The notes: generated by a model from the sequence alone, not told the origin. A stretch of 64,000 nt of DNA from Brucella anthropi ATCC 49188 (GCF_000017405.1 NC_009667.1:2404001-2468000), one strand, 5' to 3'. Shown: positions 41,272 through 49,483, counted from the stretch's first letter. Numbers and translations: made by a program.

Positions 41272-41639
41272 ATGGCAGCGCATTTCAGTATCAGCCCGCA
41301 CATGACGGCAGCGGATTTCGATTGCCCCATTCGGAATACATATCTTGGTCAGGCGCATATCGCCGGGACAGGACCGGAAGGGACAACCTGCCGCCAGTGC
41401 AGGCACTGGGGAAAAACGAAATCAGTCAAGGACGAACACGGCAATTATGTCGAAAAGTTTGCCCCCCCAAACGGAATGGCAAAAAGCACAAGCTGTTTCC
41501 GGGCGAGCCGAAAGACGCCTACTGCCTCAAGCCCATCCTCAACAAAGCAAAGCGAGCCATCCCGCATCGCGCGTTGTCGTGCCGATTTTTCGAGCCGAGC
41601 GAGAACCCGATGCCCATTGTCACCGGTAAGGATGCGTAA
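41272..41639 (+). pseudogene. Four-Cys protein gene broken by a frameshift at a run of seven C
   Basis: The first half reads FDCPIRNTYLGQAHIAGTGP and TTCRQCRHWG up to 41461; the second half, DAYCLKPILNKAKRAIPHRA and LSCRFFEPSENP, is in the -1 frame. Joining them at the seven-C run 41462-41468 gives a continuous protein of about 122 residues with a CxxC...C...C pattern common in small phage proteins. The cause may be a lost C in the genome, a sequencing error, or ribosomal slippage on C-CCC-CCA. GGAGGG precedes the ATG. Confidence 0.55.
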
Positions 41640-41641
41640 CC

Positions 41642-41800
41642 ATGCAGGATAATCACGAGTTCAAAACCGAGACAGGCGGCTTTCACCTGCCGACGGCGTA
41701 CCAGAGTGAGGACAACGATCTGAATTTCATGATCGTGCTGTCCACCCTGATCGCATGCGTCGCCTGCGCAGCCATTCTGGCATCGCGAATTTTCGGCTGA
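41642..41800 (+). CDS. 52-residue single-pass membrane protein
   Basis: MQDNHEFKTETGGFHLPTAY, then SEDNDLNFMIVLSTLIACVA, then CAAILASRIFG. One C-terminal membrane helix with two Cys. It starts two bases after the end of the preceding frame, in the compact plus-strand operon. No family recognised. Confidence 0.6.
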   Translation: MQDNHEFKTETGGFHLPTAYQSEDNDLNFMIVLSTLIACVACAAILASRIFG

Positions 41801-41813
41801 TTGACCGAATTTT

Positions 41814-42098
41814 ATGGCCCGTTGGTCAGATCAGGGAGAGCGGCAGGCAATAGCGGACGAAACCCGCGATGCCGTTCTCGATACGATCTTTAACCAATGG
41901 CGCGAGATCCGCACGTCCGGCGTGTCTGCCGAGGACGCCCTGGATGGCTTGACCGAAGGCCTACTGGCAGCGGTCGCATCACTCATCACCACAGTAACCG
42001 TGCCGGAGAGGCGCGAGGCAATGCCGCGATTAGCGGCAAACCGATTGATTCATCAGTTCAAAATCACCCGCGAGAGGGGCTTGGATCCGCATGACTAA
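41814..42098 (+). CDS. Hypothetical helical protein
   Basis: A 94-residue, mainly helical protein (ERQAIADETRDAVLDTIFNQ; WREIRTSGVSAEDALDGLTE; MPRLAANRLIHQFKITRERG). Its end overlaps the start of the repeat protein by eight bases. Function unknown; similar small phage proteins are widespread in Rhizobiales prophages. Confidence 0.65.
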   Translation: MARWSDQGERQAIADETRDAVLDTIFNQWREIRTSGVSAEDALDGLTEGLLAAVASLITTVTVPERREAMPRLAANRLIHQFKITRERGLDPHD

Positions 42099-43197
42099 GA
42101 TTGTCGCATACAAAGGCTTTGACGCCGAGCTGCGCTGCCGTGGCTTCCAGTTTGAATTAAACAAGAGCTTCCAACACCAAGGCAGCGTCGTCGCTTGCGA
42201 AAGCGGTTTCCATGCCTGCGAATACCCTCTTGATGTGTTCGGATATTATCCTCCAGCGAGCAGTCGTTATGGAGAGGTAGAGCTTTCCGGCGATACCAGC
42301 AAGGAAGGTAAAGACACCAAAATTGCAGCCGCCGAAATCACCATCAAAGCCGAATTGAAGATCCCGGAACTGATTGCCGCAGCCGTGCGCTACATCGTCG
42401 ACCGTGCCAAGCGGATCGATGGCCAACATGCAACCGGCGAAAGGGAACTGATTGAGGTTCGGGGCGACCGAGCGATTGCGACCGTATCGGGACATTGGAG
42501 CGCTGCCACCGCATCGGGGAACCGGAGCGCTGCCACCGCAACAGGATACCAGAGCGCTGCCACCGCATCGGGGAACCGGAGCGCTGCCACCGCAACAGGA
42601 TACCAGAGCGCTGCCACCGCGTCGGGAGACTGGAGCGCTGCCACCGCATCGGGAGACTGGAGCGCTGCCACCGCAACAGGATACCAGAGCGCTGCCACCG
42701 CAACGGGATGGCGGAGCGCTGCCACCGCATCGGGAGACTGGAGCGCTGCCACCGCAACAGGGATCCAGAGCGCTGCCACCGCAACGGGATGGCGGAGCGC
42801 TGCCACCGCATCGGGAGACTGGAGCGCTGCCACCGCATCGGGGAACCGGAGCGCTGCCACCGCATCGGGAGACTGGAGCGCTGCCACCGCAACAGGGATC
42901 CAGAGCGCTGCCACCGCAACGGGATGGCGGAGCGCTGCCACCGCAACAGGATACCAGAGCGCTGCCACCGCGTCGGGAGACTGGAGCGCTGCCACCGCAA
43001 CAGGATACCAGAGCGCTGCCACCGCAACGGGTTATCAGGGCAAGGTACGCGGCAAGGAAGGCTGTGCGCTGTTCCTCGTCGAACGTAACGACCAGATGGA
43101 AATCATCGCGGTATGGGCAGGCGTCGCCGGTCAGAACGATATTAAGCCGGATACGTTTTACATCCTCCAGAACGGCCAACCAGTCGAGACCGAGTAA
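42091..43197 (+). CDS. DUF7666-like protein with twenty 9-residue repeats
   Basis: A 368-residue protein in three parts. Residues 1-125 match the DUF7666 type (KIVAYKGFDAELRCRGFQFE; SVVACESGFHACEYPLDVFG). Residues 134-313 are twenty perfect-length repeats G-x-x-S-A-A-T-A-S/T in which only positions 2-3 and 9 vary (HW, NR, YQ, DW, WR, IQ). A C-terminal cap follows (KEGCALFLVERNDQMEII...GVAGQNDIKPDTFYIL). The regular Gly/Ser/Ala pattern suggests a beta-solenoid. Biochemical function unknown. Confidence 0.82.
   Translation: MTKIVAYKGFDAELRCRGFQFELNKSFQHQGSVVACESGFHACEYPLDVFGYYPPASSRYGEVELSGDTSKEGKDTKIAAAEITIKAELKIPELIAAAVRYIVDRAKRIDGQHATGERELIEVRGDRAIATVSGHWSAATASGNRSAATATGYQSAATASGNRSAATATGYQSAATASGDWSAATASGDWSAATATGYQSAATATGWRSAATASGDWSAATATGIQSAATATGWRSAATASGDWSAATASGNRSAATASGDWSAATATGIQSAATATGWRSAATATGYQSAATASGDWSAATATGYQSAATATGYQGKVRGKEGCALFLVERNDQMEIIAVWAGVAGQNDIKPDTFYILQNGQPVETE
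42490..43029 (+). repeat. Twenty tandem 27-bp repeats inside a CDS
   Basis: Each unit ends in a nearly constant 17-base core, GAGCGCTGCCACCGCA plus one base. The seven to ten variable bases take only a few forms (GGGAACCG, GGATACCA, GGAGACTG, GGATGGCG, GGGATCCA). There is no length variation and no stop in any of the six frames. It is not a CRISPR: units are contiguous. Confidence 0.97.
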
Positions 43198-43418
43198 TGG
43201 CCCGATCTCGCAAAAAACCTCCAATGACTGCCGAGCGCGTAGAAAATGCGCTCGACATCCTCGCGCGGATCATGGCTGGGGCACCGAAGGGCGAAGCCGT
43301 CCTTATGGTCCCGCTATGGAAGCGCCTGGAATCCGAGCTGGAGAAATTGCGAGACGCTGAGGACGTAGTAGCCAAAGCAATCAACCGCTTACAGGCCCGA
43401 ACGCAAGTTTCACCTTAA
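43197..43418 (+). CDS. Small hypothetical protein
   Basis: A 73-residue basic, helical protein (MTAERVENALDILARIMAGA; LWKRLESELEKLRDAEDVVA). Its ATG overlaps the stop of the repeat protein (TAATG), so the two are coupled. No family recognised. Confidence 0.65.
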   Translation: MARSRKKPPMTAERVENALDILARIMAGAPKGEAVLMVPLWKRLESELEKLRDAEDVVAKAINRLQARTQVSP

Positions 43419-43431
43419 TAGGATTGCAGTC

Positions 43432-43833
43432 ATGACAGAGAAAAATTGGAAATGGTACGCAGGATCTAATGACGAATATTATGCCGTAGGGCCGTGCGAT
43501 ACGCGTGAAGACGCTATCGATGAGGCTCATGATAGTTTCGGCGATGATGTCGGCATTCACGTTATCGAGGCTGTCAAGGGCGAGGTTCGCCTTCGAGACT
43601 ACATCGGCGCGAGTTGCGCAATAGAGGAAGCGGAGGAACGAGCTTACGATATGCGCAACCCAGACAGCGACGACAATATTTTCGACGTGTCTGGAGAAGA
43701 AGAAAAAGACCTCATCGTAATGCTGAAAGCTGCCTGCGATGCGTGGCAGATCAAGCATAACCTCCACTTTGAGCCATGGTGTTTCACCAGCACACGAAAC
43801 GCCGAGTATATCGCGCCGGAAGTCCAGCCATGA
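43432..43833 (+). CDS. Hypothetical acidic protein
   Basis: A 133-residue acidic protein (WKWYAGSNDEYYAVGPCDTR; EDAIDEAHDSFGDDVGIHVI; LKAACDAWQIKHNLHFEPWC). The pattern resembles small phage proteins of unknown role found in many Proteobacteria. AGGATT lies upstream; the stop overlaps the next ATG. Confidence 0.7.
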   Translation: MTEKNWKWYAGSNDEYYAVGPCDTREDAIDEAHDSFGDDVGIHVIEAVKGEVRLRDYIGASCAIEEAEERAYDMRNPDSDDNIFDVSGEEEKDLIVMLKAACDAWQIKHNLHFEPWCFTSTRNAEYIAPEVQP

Positions 43834-44642
43834 CCGACGACAGCAAACACCTGTATGCACACTTTCGCGCAGAGATTCTCTGGATGATACAGCCGATACT
43901 GGCGAGCCAGCAAAACGATGAAAGCTATTTCGGGTGCGACCTCATCATTGAGCCGTGCGATCTGGGCGGATGTATCATCGTCGCCATATCGCGCACTGCA
44001 ATGGCCGTTATTCGTGATCCAAGCGGATACTGCACAACGACAATGAGCGCACTTGTTCCAGAGGCCGCTTTTGAACACTGCAAGTCTCATGCCGCAATCC
44101 CGATGAGTTATTGCGGGCAGCAATATTCGCCCAGACTTCCAGAGTGGTCGCAAGCTGGCGATGTCGTGATGCACTCGGCAGGCATGTTTGTTGGCACAAA
44201 AATGCGCCATCCGGACTGGATGGCTGAGGACGATGAATTCTATCCTTGCCTATACCAAAGAACCGGAGCTGTCGGCTCGCTCGAAGTCGGCACTGACTAC
44301 AAGGCAGAACCGGGCCGTAGCGTAAGCTGGCGTGCGCCGCTGACCAAAGCAATGGAATTGCCCGCGCGCAAAGAAGACATCATCGGCATTAATCCCGGAG
44401 TGATCGGGCTGTTTGAGCGCATACACAACACGGTTACCGAGAACCGCCAGAACGGCACCCATTTCTACGCGCTGCAAACAACCAACAGCACAACCGGGCA
44501 CGGACCTATAATCCTCCGGATGCATGACTATCCCGATTTCGTAGGCGTGATGATGCCAATGAGCCTTCCGAAAGACCCACAGCGCGATTTGCCAGAATGG
44601 CTGACGACGACATTCCCGGAAACGCAGGGAGGGGTACAATAA
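43830..44642 (+). CDS. Candidate divergent DNA sliding clamp-like protein
   Basis: A 270-residue protein. Residues 46-85 (GGCIIVAISRTAMAVIRDPS...LVPEAAFEHCK) resemble the clamp segment that in DnaN reads VATDGHRLAV, and residues near 235-255 (PIILRMHDYPDFVGVMMPMS) resemble the DnaN C-terminus with its MPMRL ending. It is shorter than DnaN (about 366 residues), suggesting loss or divergence of a domain. It lies among small genes in an operon and overlaps both neighbours. The call rests on motif resemblance only. Confidence 0.5.
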   Translation: MTDDSKHLYAHFRAEILWMIQPILASQQNDESYFGCDLIIEPCDLGGCIIVAISRTAMAVIRDPSGYCTTTMSALVPEAAFEHCKSHAAIPMSYCGQQYSPRLPEWSQAGDVVMHSAGMFVGTKMRHPDWMAEDDEFYPCLYQRTGAVGSLEVGTDYKAEPGRSVSWRAPLTKAMELPARKEDIIGINPGVIGLFERIHNTVTENRQNGTHFYALQTTNSTTGHGPIILRMHDYPDFVGVMMPMSLPKDPQRDLPEWLTTTFPETQGGVQ

Positions 44643-45403
44643 TGAATCGCCCTATCCTTTTCAGCGCACCGATGGTTCGCGCCAATCTTGACGAGCGCAA
44701 AACGCAGACACGACGCCTGCTGGACGCATGGTGCGATGAGCCGCCAGCGTTTGTCGAAGACGGAATCGTCACCGCCCACGATGAGAATGATCAACCTTAT
44801 CGCTGGCCAAGAACTAATGCCATTGGCGACCGCCTCTGGGTTCGCGAGGCTTGGTGGATTGCGACACGTTACAGTTATGGAACAACGCCGGGCGGCGACG
44901 AAGTACCGCCCGCACCGCTCGCCTATCGCCGTTCGGATCCGATCCATTACGCCGCAGACGGCAACCCGCCCAATTGTGCCAACAAGCACTATGGACCTAA
45001 CGGCTTACGTCCCGGTTCCGGAGCATTTGCCGCCCCTGATCCCTATGCCGTCTGGATTAAAAAGCCGTCCATCCACATGCCGCGCTGGGCTTCGCGCCTG
45101 ACCTTGAACGTTACCGACGTTCGGGTCCAACGCTTACAAGATATCAGCGAAGCTGACGCAATCGCGGAAGGTGTTGAACCGCTGCACGGCGGCTGGTTTC
45201 CCTACGGGATTTCCACATTCATGACCACGATTCAAGATGGTCGGGAAGTTCCGGCGCAACATTGCACTTCTGCGCGCGATAGCTTCCGGATGCTCTGGGA
45301 GCATATTAACGGAAAGGGTTCATGGGACGCGAACCCCTGGATAATCGCTTATACCTACCACGCCATCAATCGCAATATCGATCAGATTGAGGTGCAGCCG
45401 TGA
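44642..45403 (+). CDS. Phage protein of the ASCH-like DERKTQTRR family
   Basis: A 253-residue member of a common phage family: ILFSAPMVRANLDERKTQTR, GDRLWVREAWWIATRY, KPSIHMPRWASRLTLNVTDV, LQDISEADAIAEGVEP and HINGKGSWDANPWIIAY. Family members are thought to have an ASCH/PUA-like nucleic-acid-binding fold; the exact role is not known. Start at 44642 overlaps the preceding stop (TAATG). Confidence 0.8.
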   Translation: MNRPILFSAPMVRANLDERKTQTRRLLDAWCDEPPAFVEDGIVTAHDENDQPYRWPRTNAIGDRLWVREAWWIATRYSYGTTPGGDEVPPAPLAYRRSDPIHYAADGNPPNCANKHYGPNGLRPGSGAFAAPDPYAVWIKKPSIHMPRWASRLTLNVTDVRVQRLQDISEADAIAEGVEPLHGGWFPYGISTFMTTIQDGREVPAQHCTSARDSFRMLWEHINGKGSWDANPWIIAYTYHAINRNIDQIEVQP

Positions 45404-45780
45404 GCGTCTTTGTCGATGATATGGCCGCAGCGTTCGGCAACATGCTCATGTGCCATATGTGGGCTGACACGGATGAAGAGTTGCTCACGATGGCAGACAT
45501 GATCGGCGTGAAACGGAAATGGATACAAGGCCATCCAACACTTTCGTTCGGCAAACATCGGAACGCATCGTGGGTTCACTTTGACATAGCGAAATCCAAG
45601 CGCGCGCTAGCAATAAAGCTCGGAGCCCTCGAAACCGACCGATTCGGGCCACTCGAATATACTGCGAAGCTCCTAATCGCGACCGGCGACCCAAAGCGGG
45701 TGGAGATTGGTAACAGGAAGTTGGCAATGGTTGCAGTGTGCCGGGAACGCCGTCAGAAAAATGGAGGGGCACTGTTATGA
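45400..45780 (+). CDS. DUF4031 protein
   Basis: A 126-residue protein of the DUF4031 type: SVFVDDMAAAFGNMLMCHMW, ADTDEELLTMADMIGVKRKW, then WVHFDIAKSKRALAIKLGAL. Conserved aspartates and histidines suggest an enzyme, but the reaction is unknown. It overlaps both neighbours by four bases. Confidence 0.82.
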   Translation: MSVFVDDMAAAFGNMLMCHMWADTDEELLTMADMIGVKRKWIQGHPTLSFGKHRNASWVHFDIAKSKRALAIKLGALETDRFGPLEYTAKLLIATGDPKRVEIGNRKLAMVAVCRERRQKNGGALL

Positions 45781-45950
45781 ACAAGCCAAGTGATGTCGAC
45801 ATTCGCAACGCCATCGATTATGCGCTGCGCCGCTGCCCTATTGAAGAAACAGCCGAGGGCGATGAAGGTGACTTTGTGATGGAAATCACGGATCCAGCAA
45901 CAGTAACACCGTTCGTCATGTGCCTACTGGAAGAGCTGGGCGTCATTTAA
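45777..45950 (+). CDS. Small hypothetical protein, last gene of the plus-strand operon
   Basis: A 57-residue acidic protein (MNKPSDVDIRNAIDYALRRC; ITDPATVTPFVMCLLEELGV). The ATG overlaps the DUF4031 stop. Its stop overlaps the stop of the converging integrase gene. Confidence 0.65.
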   Translation: MNKPSDVDIRNAIDYALRRCPIEETAEGDEGDFVMEITDPATVTPFVMCLLEELGVI

Positions 45951-47311
45951 ACGATAGTCGGACTAAACGGCAGGACAATTTTCTTAAGCTCGCTTTGCCG
46001 CCATTCCAGCGACCCGCCCATGCCATACCGGGGACGCTCGATTGTGTGCCCCATCAACAATCGCCGCAGTTCATCATCCAGGTTCGCCTCTTTCATTCGA
46101 TCCTCAAAAGAATGACGGAACGAGTAGATCTTATGCTGAGGCGTCGGGAAGAGGCTATTTTCCTTAAAATATTTGTTTAGCGTAGCGGACAGATCATTCT
46201 CTCGATTTCGGTAGCGCGGGAATCCTTGCTTGTGCTTGCGGAACACAGCCAGTGCTACGCCGACCAACGGTACAAGACGCTCGGATGAAGTTGTTTTGAT
46301 CTCACGCGGGTCGTCGGGATCGTCGCGCGGTTCGATAGCAATATGCGGCACCTTATGCGAAAGCCGAATCGACGACGCGGTCAGGTTTGCCAGCTCACTT
46401 GGTCGCGCCCCTGTTTCGATCAGTGCCAGCACAATCCCCCGCGCTTCATCATTCAAAGTCGCCAGATTTCCAGGCTTCATAATCGTTCCGGTAAGCCACT
46501 CACGAGGGAACGGCGGGCGGGAGCGCTTTTTCCGTGTAGAGAAGTTGAGACGTGCGAACGGATTAGCCCTGCCTTCCTCGCCGATATAGGTGAAATAAGC
46601 GTCGTAAAGCACTCGCATATTGCCGATGTCGCGATTGCCAGACGAAGCCGAGTGAGTGGATTTCCCCTCTTTGGGAGCGATCCTGGACAACCAGTGACGA
46701 TATAACTTCATAGCGTCATCACGCGTGATGTCGGTCATCGCCTTATCGCCCTCGACGAGAGCGATAAAATTGTTCACGGCCCGCAGCTTCACCTTTTTCC
46801 ATTGTGCCTTTTGAACAGCACTCTTGTTCACCAACTCATCCGGCACGATCTCATCGCAATAGATCTCGAATGCCTTGCTGACAGTCACATCAGGAACGGG
46901 AATACCACCGGCAACGCCTTGCGCCAGCTCTTGCGGCAACCGCTCACTGGCAACGCGTTCCAGGCGGGTGACGATTTCATCAAGTGATGATTGTGCGCTC
47001 ATCGTTTGCGCAGATCGGTAAGTCAGTCCGAGAGCCTCGACGCGCTTCATCGACGCTTCATATCGAGAGCGAGCCGGATCACGCGGCTCATCGAGCACCA
47101 TGGAGGCCCAAAGGATATTGTCCGCCTCTTCCATCAAATCCCGCTTGGCGCGGGCGAGGGCGAGATCATCTGTTTTCAGGCTGACACGAATCGTTGGCGC
47201 GCGCTCATCGCGAAGGGCGAGATTGTCCGGCACGCGACGGCGGTAATAGTATTTTCCGGACCTCAGAAACAGGAACCTGTCGGCATCTTTTTTGGATGAA
47301 TTTCGCCCCAT
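45947..47311 (-). CDS. Tyrosine-type site-specific integrase
   Basis: A 454-residue integrase. The N-terminal part (GKYYYRRRVPDNLALRDERA) is of the DUF6538 type common in alphaproteobacterial integrases. The catalytic domain shows Arg303 (ETGARPSELANLT), Lys339 region (REIKTTSSERLVPL), box II YSFRHSF with Tyr396 where many relatives have His, and Arg399, His422 (LMGHTIERPRYG) and the nucleophile Tyr429. ATG 47311 is chosen over an in-frame start at 47329. The arm-type repeats and att core lie immediately upstream. Confidence 0.95.
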   Translation of the reverse strand: MGRNSSKKDADRFLFLRSGKYYYRRRVPDNLALRDERAPTIRVSLKTDDLALARAKRDLMEEADNILWASMVLDEPRDPARSRYEASMKRVEALGLTYRSAQTMSAQSSLDEIVTRLERVASERLPQELAQGVAGGIPVPDVTVSKAFEIYCDEIVPDELVNKSAVQKAQWKKVKLRAVNNFIALVEGDKAMTDITRDDAMKLYRHWLSRIAPKEGKSTHSASSGNRDIGNMRVLYDAYFTYIGEEGRANPFARLNFSTRKKRSRPPFPREWLTGTIMKPGNLATLNDEARGIVLALIETGARPSELANLTASSIRLSHKVPHIAIEPRDDPDDPREIKTTSSERLVPLVGVALAVFRKHKQGFPRYRNRENDLSATLNKYFKENSLFPTPQHKIYSFRHSFEDRMKEANLDDELRRLLMGHTIERPRYGMGGSLEWRQSELKKIVLPFSPTIV

Positions 47312-47342
47312 CAACCCACCATATCGCACCGAAAAAACGAGC

Positions 47343-47378
47343 TAAAAAACCCAGTTTGTAGCACAATATGTATCACAG
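47343..47378. repeat. 12-bp tandem repeats at the right prophage end, probable integrase arm sites
   Basis: Two clear units, TTTGTAGCACAA and TATGTATCACAG, are preceded by a degraded one ending in ACCCAG and followed by CGGGGCAAAA. This copies the arrangement at 4920-4955 in the same orientation. The integrase promoter must overlap or adjoin the array. Confidence 0.6.
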
Positions 47379-47467
47379 TTCGGGGCAAAAATGTAAACCG
47401 CCTATTTTCGCAATGGCGATTTTTCTTTTATTATCAATAATTTAGTGATTTTAGCAATGGTAAATTG

Positions 47468-47481
47468 TGGTGCGGATGGAG
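47468..47481. other. attR core, right copy of the 14-bp attachment repeat
   Basis: TGGTGCGGATGGAG, identical to 4846-4859. It is the 3' end of tRNA-Leu with CCA, so integration kept the tRNA gene intact. Confidence 0.82.
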
Positions 47482-47550
47482 GGACTCGAACCCCCACGGT
47501 CTCCCGCCAGAACCTAAATCTGGTGCGTCTACCAATTTCGCCACATCCGC
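47468..47550 (-). tRNA. tRNA-Leu(UAG)
   Basis: Acceptor GCGGATG/CATCCGC, anticodon arm CCAGA-TTTAGGT-TCTGG with anticodon TAG, a long variable arm as in all type II leucine tRNAs, T-arm with GGTTCGAGTCC, then A73 and encoded CCA. It is the integration target of the prophage, reconstituted at the right junction. 47551-47786 beyond it holds its promoter and no visible gene. Confidence 0.95.
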
Positions 47551-47786
47551 TTCTGAACCGAAGCACATTCCTCAGAACGCGCCATTATTCGTCTCAGATA
47601 TTGAACCGCCCCTCGAAAGCGCGCGTCTCTATATCATCCAATTTTCCCGGTTCAAAGGAAAAAAGCCGCCTTCCTTGCATAGATTTACAAGGTTCGATCA
47701 GGCTGAGCTCTTCCTACCCTTTCCGTCTCTATATAGCGATCCTGTCGCATCAGCCAACCCTTTTGAAACAGGGCGTGATGACAGGA

Positions 47787-48356
47787 TCAATAAAGAGGCT
47801 CCTGATAAAGCTGCCGGCCGTCTTCCTGCAGGGCTTTGATGACCGGCGTTCCGTTCGGATCGACCGCCACAACGGCAGTAATCCGCCGCTCGCGCTGGCT
47901 GTCTTCAATCGCACGTCCCTGCCCCTCGGGTACATAATACCGTTCAATGCCAAAATTGAGACGAATATTCGATTCCGCATCATCGGATATGGAATAAGCA
48001 GCCTCGCCCCGAATCTGCTCCTCACCGGAGGTAAGGTCTGAAAGCGGAACGAATGACGCGCGTGAAAACCGCGCTATCCCGTTTGTATCGGGCTTCACGG
48101 CCACATAGACGGTTCGCGAACCGGCAGGACGCTCGCCCTGAATATCCTTTCGGGACAGACTGGAAATCTCGTACCCCAGAACGACATAGTCGCCACGCAT
48201 CAGATCGCGCGGGTCGAAAGGCTCCGTCTGCAGCGTCACTTCCGCACCCGAACGCAGGACAGAGGCGCGCTTTTCTATGCCTGCATAAAGAATGCCGGTT
48301 TGCAGCAATGCAGTGACGGTTGCCCCGACATAGAGCCATTTGAGCCGAATAGTCAT
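47787..48356 (-). CDS. GDYXXLXY-domain protein
   Basis: A 189-residue protein with an N-terminal membrane segment (WLYVGATVTALLQTGILYAG) and the name-giving motif RGDYVVLGYEISSL at about residue 55. The rest is a periplasmic or exported beta-rich domain (YYVPEGQGRAIEDSQRERRI). It overlaps the DUF2157 gene by four bases; the two families are regularly paired. Function unknown. Confidence 0.9.
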   Translation of the reverse strand: MTIRLKWLYVGATVTALLQTGILYAGIEKRASVLRSGAEVTLQTEPFDPRDLMRGDYVVLGYEISSLSRKDIQGERPAGSRTVYVAVKPDTNGIARFSRASFVPLSDLTSGEEQIRGEAAYSISDDAESNIRLNFGIERYYVPEGQGRAIEDSQRERRITAVVAVDPNGTPVIKALQEDGRQLYQEPLY

Positions 48357-49483
48357 AGGCGGGCCTCCACGCTGCTTTTCCTTCCGAACCGGTTCTCCAT
48401 GCGTCGCACAAAAGCAGCCAGCAGCAGCACGAGAATGCCCGCAGTCAGGAAGAAGCCGGATGTTCCGATCATGGTGCCAACCGTCTCGAAAGCCAGATAG
48501 AGAACCTGGATCGAAAATGCGGCATAGGCGATGGAACGCAGGCCGCCATTATTTCGACCGGCAACAGCAATCGCCCCGATCGCGAGCGCCAGTATGAAGA
48601 TGCTATATAATATGTCCCTATCCAGATTTGCGGTAACGCTGGAATAGGAGAACATCTGGTTGATCTGAAGCGTGACAAGCGCCAACAGCGCGAGAGCCAG
48701 CCCGTATGCCGCGAGCGGATGAGCGAAGCGGGTCAGTCTCTGCACCGTATCATGGGCAAAACCGTCAGCCAGTATCAGACCGATTCCCACGACCAGCATA
48801 AGCACCAGCACCGTATTGCTCTCATGCTCCGCATAGACGAGCAAAGCCCAGCCAATGGAGAACATTGCCCACAGATGGGCTGCATGTCGCGAGCGCGTGA
48901 ACAAGGCCGCTGCAGCGCCGAACAGCAAAAGCAGCGGTCCGATCCAGCGATAGGTCACGTCATCATAGGACGACATATCAAAAACGTAGGTCGAAAGATA
49001 AAAGCAGGCGACACCGGCGCCGAAAGCCGCCAGTACCGGCGCGCGCAGAAGAAAAGCCGAAACCAGAACGCCTACGGACCAATAGATTGCGGCGGAATGG
49101 ATGTCGCCGGACAAATGATACATTTGCCCCACAAGCGCCAGCCCTGCCCCGAACGATGCAGCACCCACAATATAGAGCGTAGCCGGAAACAGCTTGTCAC
49201 CACGAGACTGCCGCCAGGCTCCACCGAGATAACTCACCCAAATAAGAACGAATATGAGGCCGATGCGCATGAGGCGCGGCATTTCCTGCCAGTTCGCGGC
49301 AACCAGCATGATAACGGCTGCGCCAAGAAGCAGCCCGCCAAGCGTGGCCAGAACGGAACCAAGGCTGAAGACCGAAGCGCGCTTTTCAAGGTCGGCATTC
49401 AGTTTCGATGCTGTTTCCGCATCGATCAGACCGTCCCGCTGCCATCTCTCGATCAGGCGTTCAACAGAAATGGAAAATGACAA
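48353..49483 (-). CDS. DUF2157 integral membrane protein
   Basis: A 376-residue protein. A soluble N-terminal DUF2157 domain (RLIERWQRDGLIDAETASKL) is followed by about ten membrane segments (SVLATLGGLLLGAAVIMLVA; PRLMRIGLIFVLIWVSYLG; SGFFLTAGILVLLLAAFV). It is coupled to the GDYXXLXY gene. Function unknown. It diverges from the DUF1127 gene; 49484-49757 between them contains no gene, only their promoters. Confidence 0.9.
   Translation of the reverse strand: MSFSISVERLIERWQRDGLIDAETASKLNADLEKRASVFSLGSVLATLGGLLLGAAVIMLVAANWQEMPRLMRIGLIFVLIWVSYLGGAWRQSRGDKLFPATLYIVGAASFGAGLALVGQMYHLSGDIHSAAIYWSVGVLVSAFLLRAPVLAAFGAGVACFYLSTYVFDMSSYDDVTYRWIGPLLLLFGAAAALFTRSRHAAHLWAMFSIGWALLVYAEHESNTVLVLMLVVGIGLILADGFAHDTVQRLTRFAHPLAAYGLALALLALVTLQINQMFSYSSVTANLDRDILYSIFILALAIGAIAVAGRNNGGLRSIAYAAFSIQVLYLAFETVGTMIGTSGFFLTAGILVLLLAAFVRRMENRFGRKSSVEARL

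Larger units (their letters stand above)
4846..47481. mobile_element. Prophage with lambda-type head and P2-type contractile tail, in tRNA-Leu
   Basis: The element is bounded by the 14-bp repeat TGGTGCGGATGGAG at 4846-4859 and 47468-47481; the right copy is the 3' end of tRNA-Leu(UAG) including its encoded CCA. It holds a tyrosine integrase next to the right end, a CI/Cro switch, replication genes, a complete head set, a contractile tail set and a lysis cassette. Only one obvious frame disruption was seen, in a small non-structural gene at 41462-41468, so it may well be inducible. The host order before insertion would have been tig, tRNA-Leu, then the GDYXXLXY gene. Confidence 0.93.

Noticed and set aside
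42490..43029. CRISPR array
   Set aside because: Repeats are contiguous 27-bp coding units without unique spacers, and no cas gene is present.
42157..43224. Long open frames on the minus strand and in other plus frames through the repeat block, up to 355 codons
   Set aside because: They arise because the 27-bp unit contains no stop in any frame. They lack ribosome sites and family features, while the plus frame at 42091 has a conserved N-terminal domain, a C-terminal cap and coupling to both neighbours.
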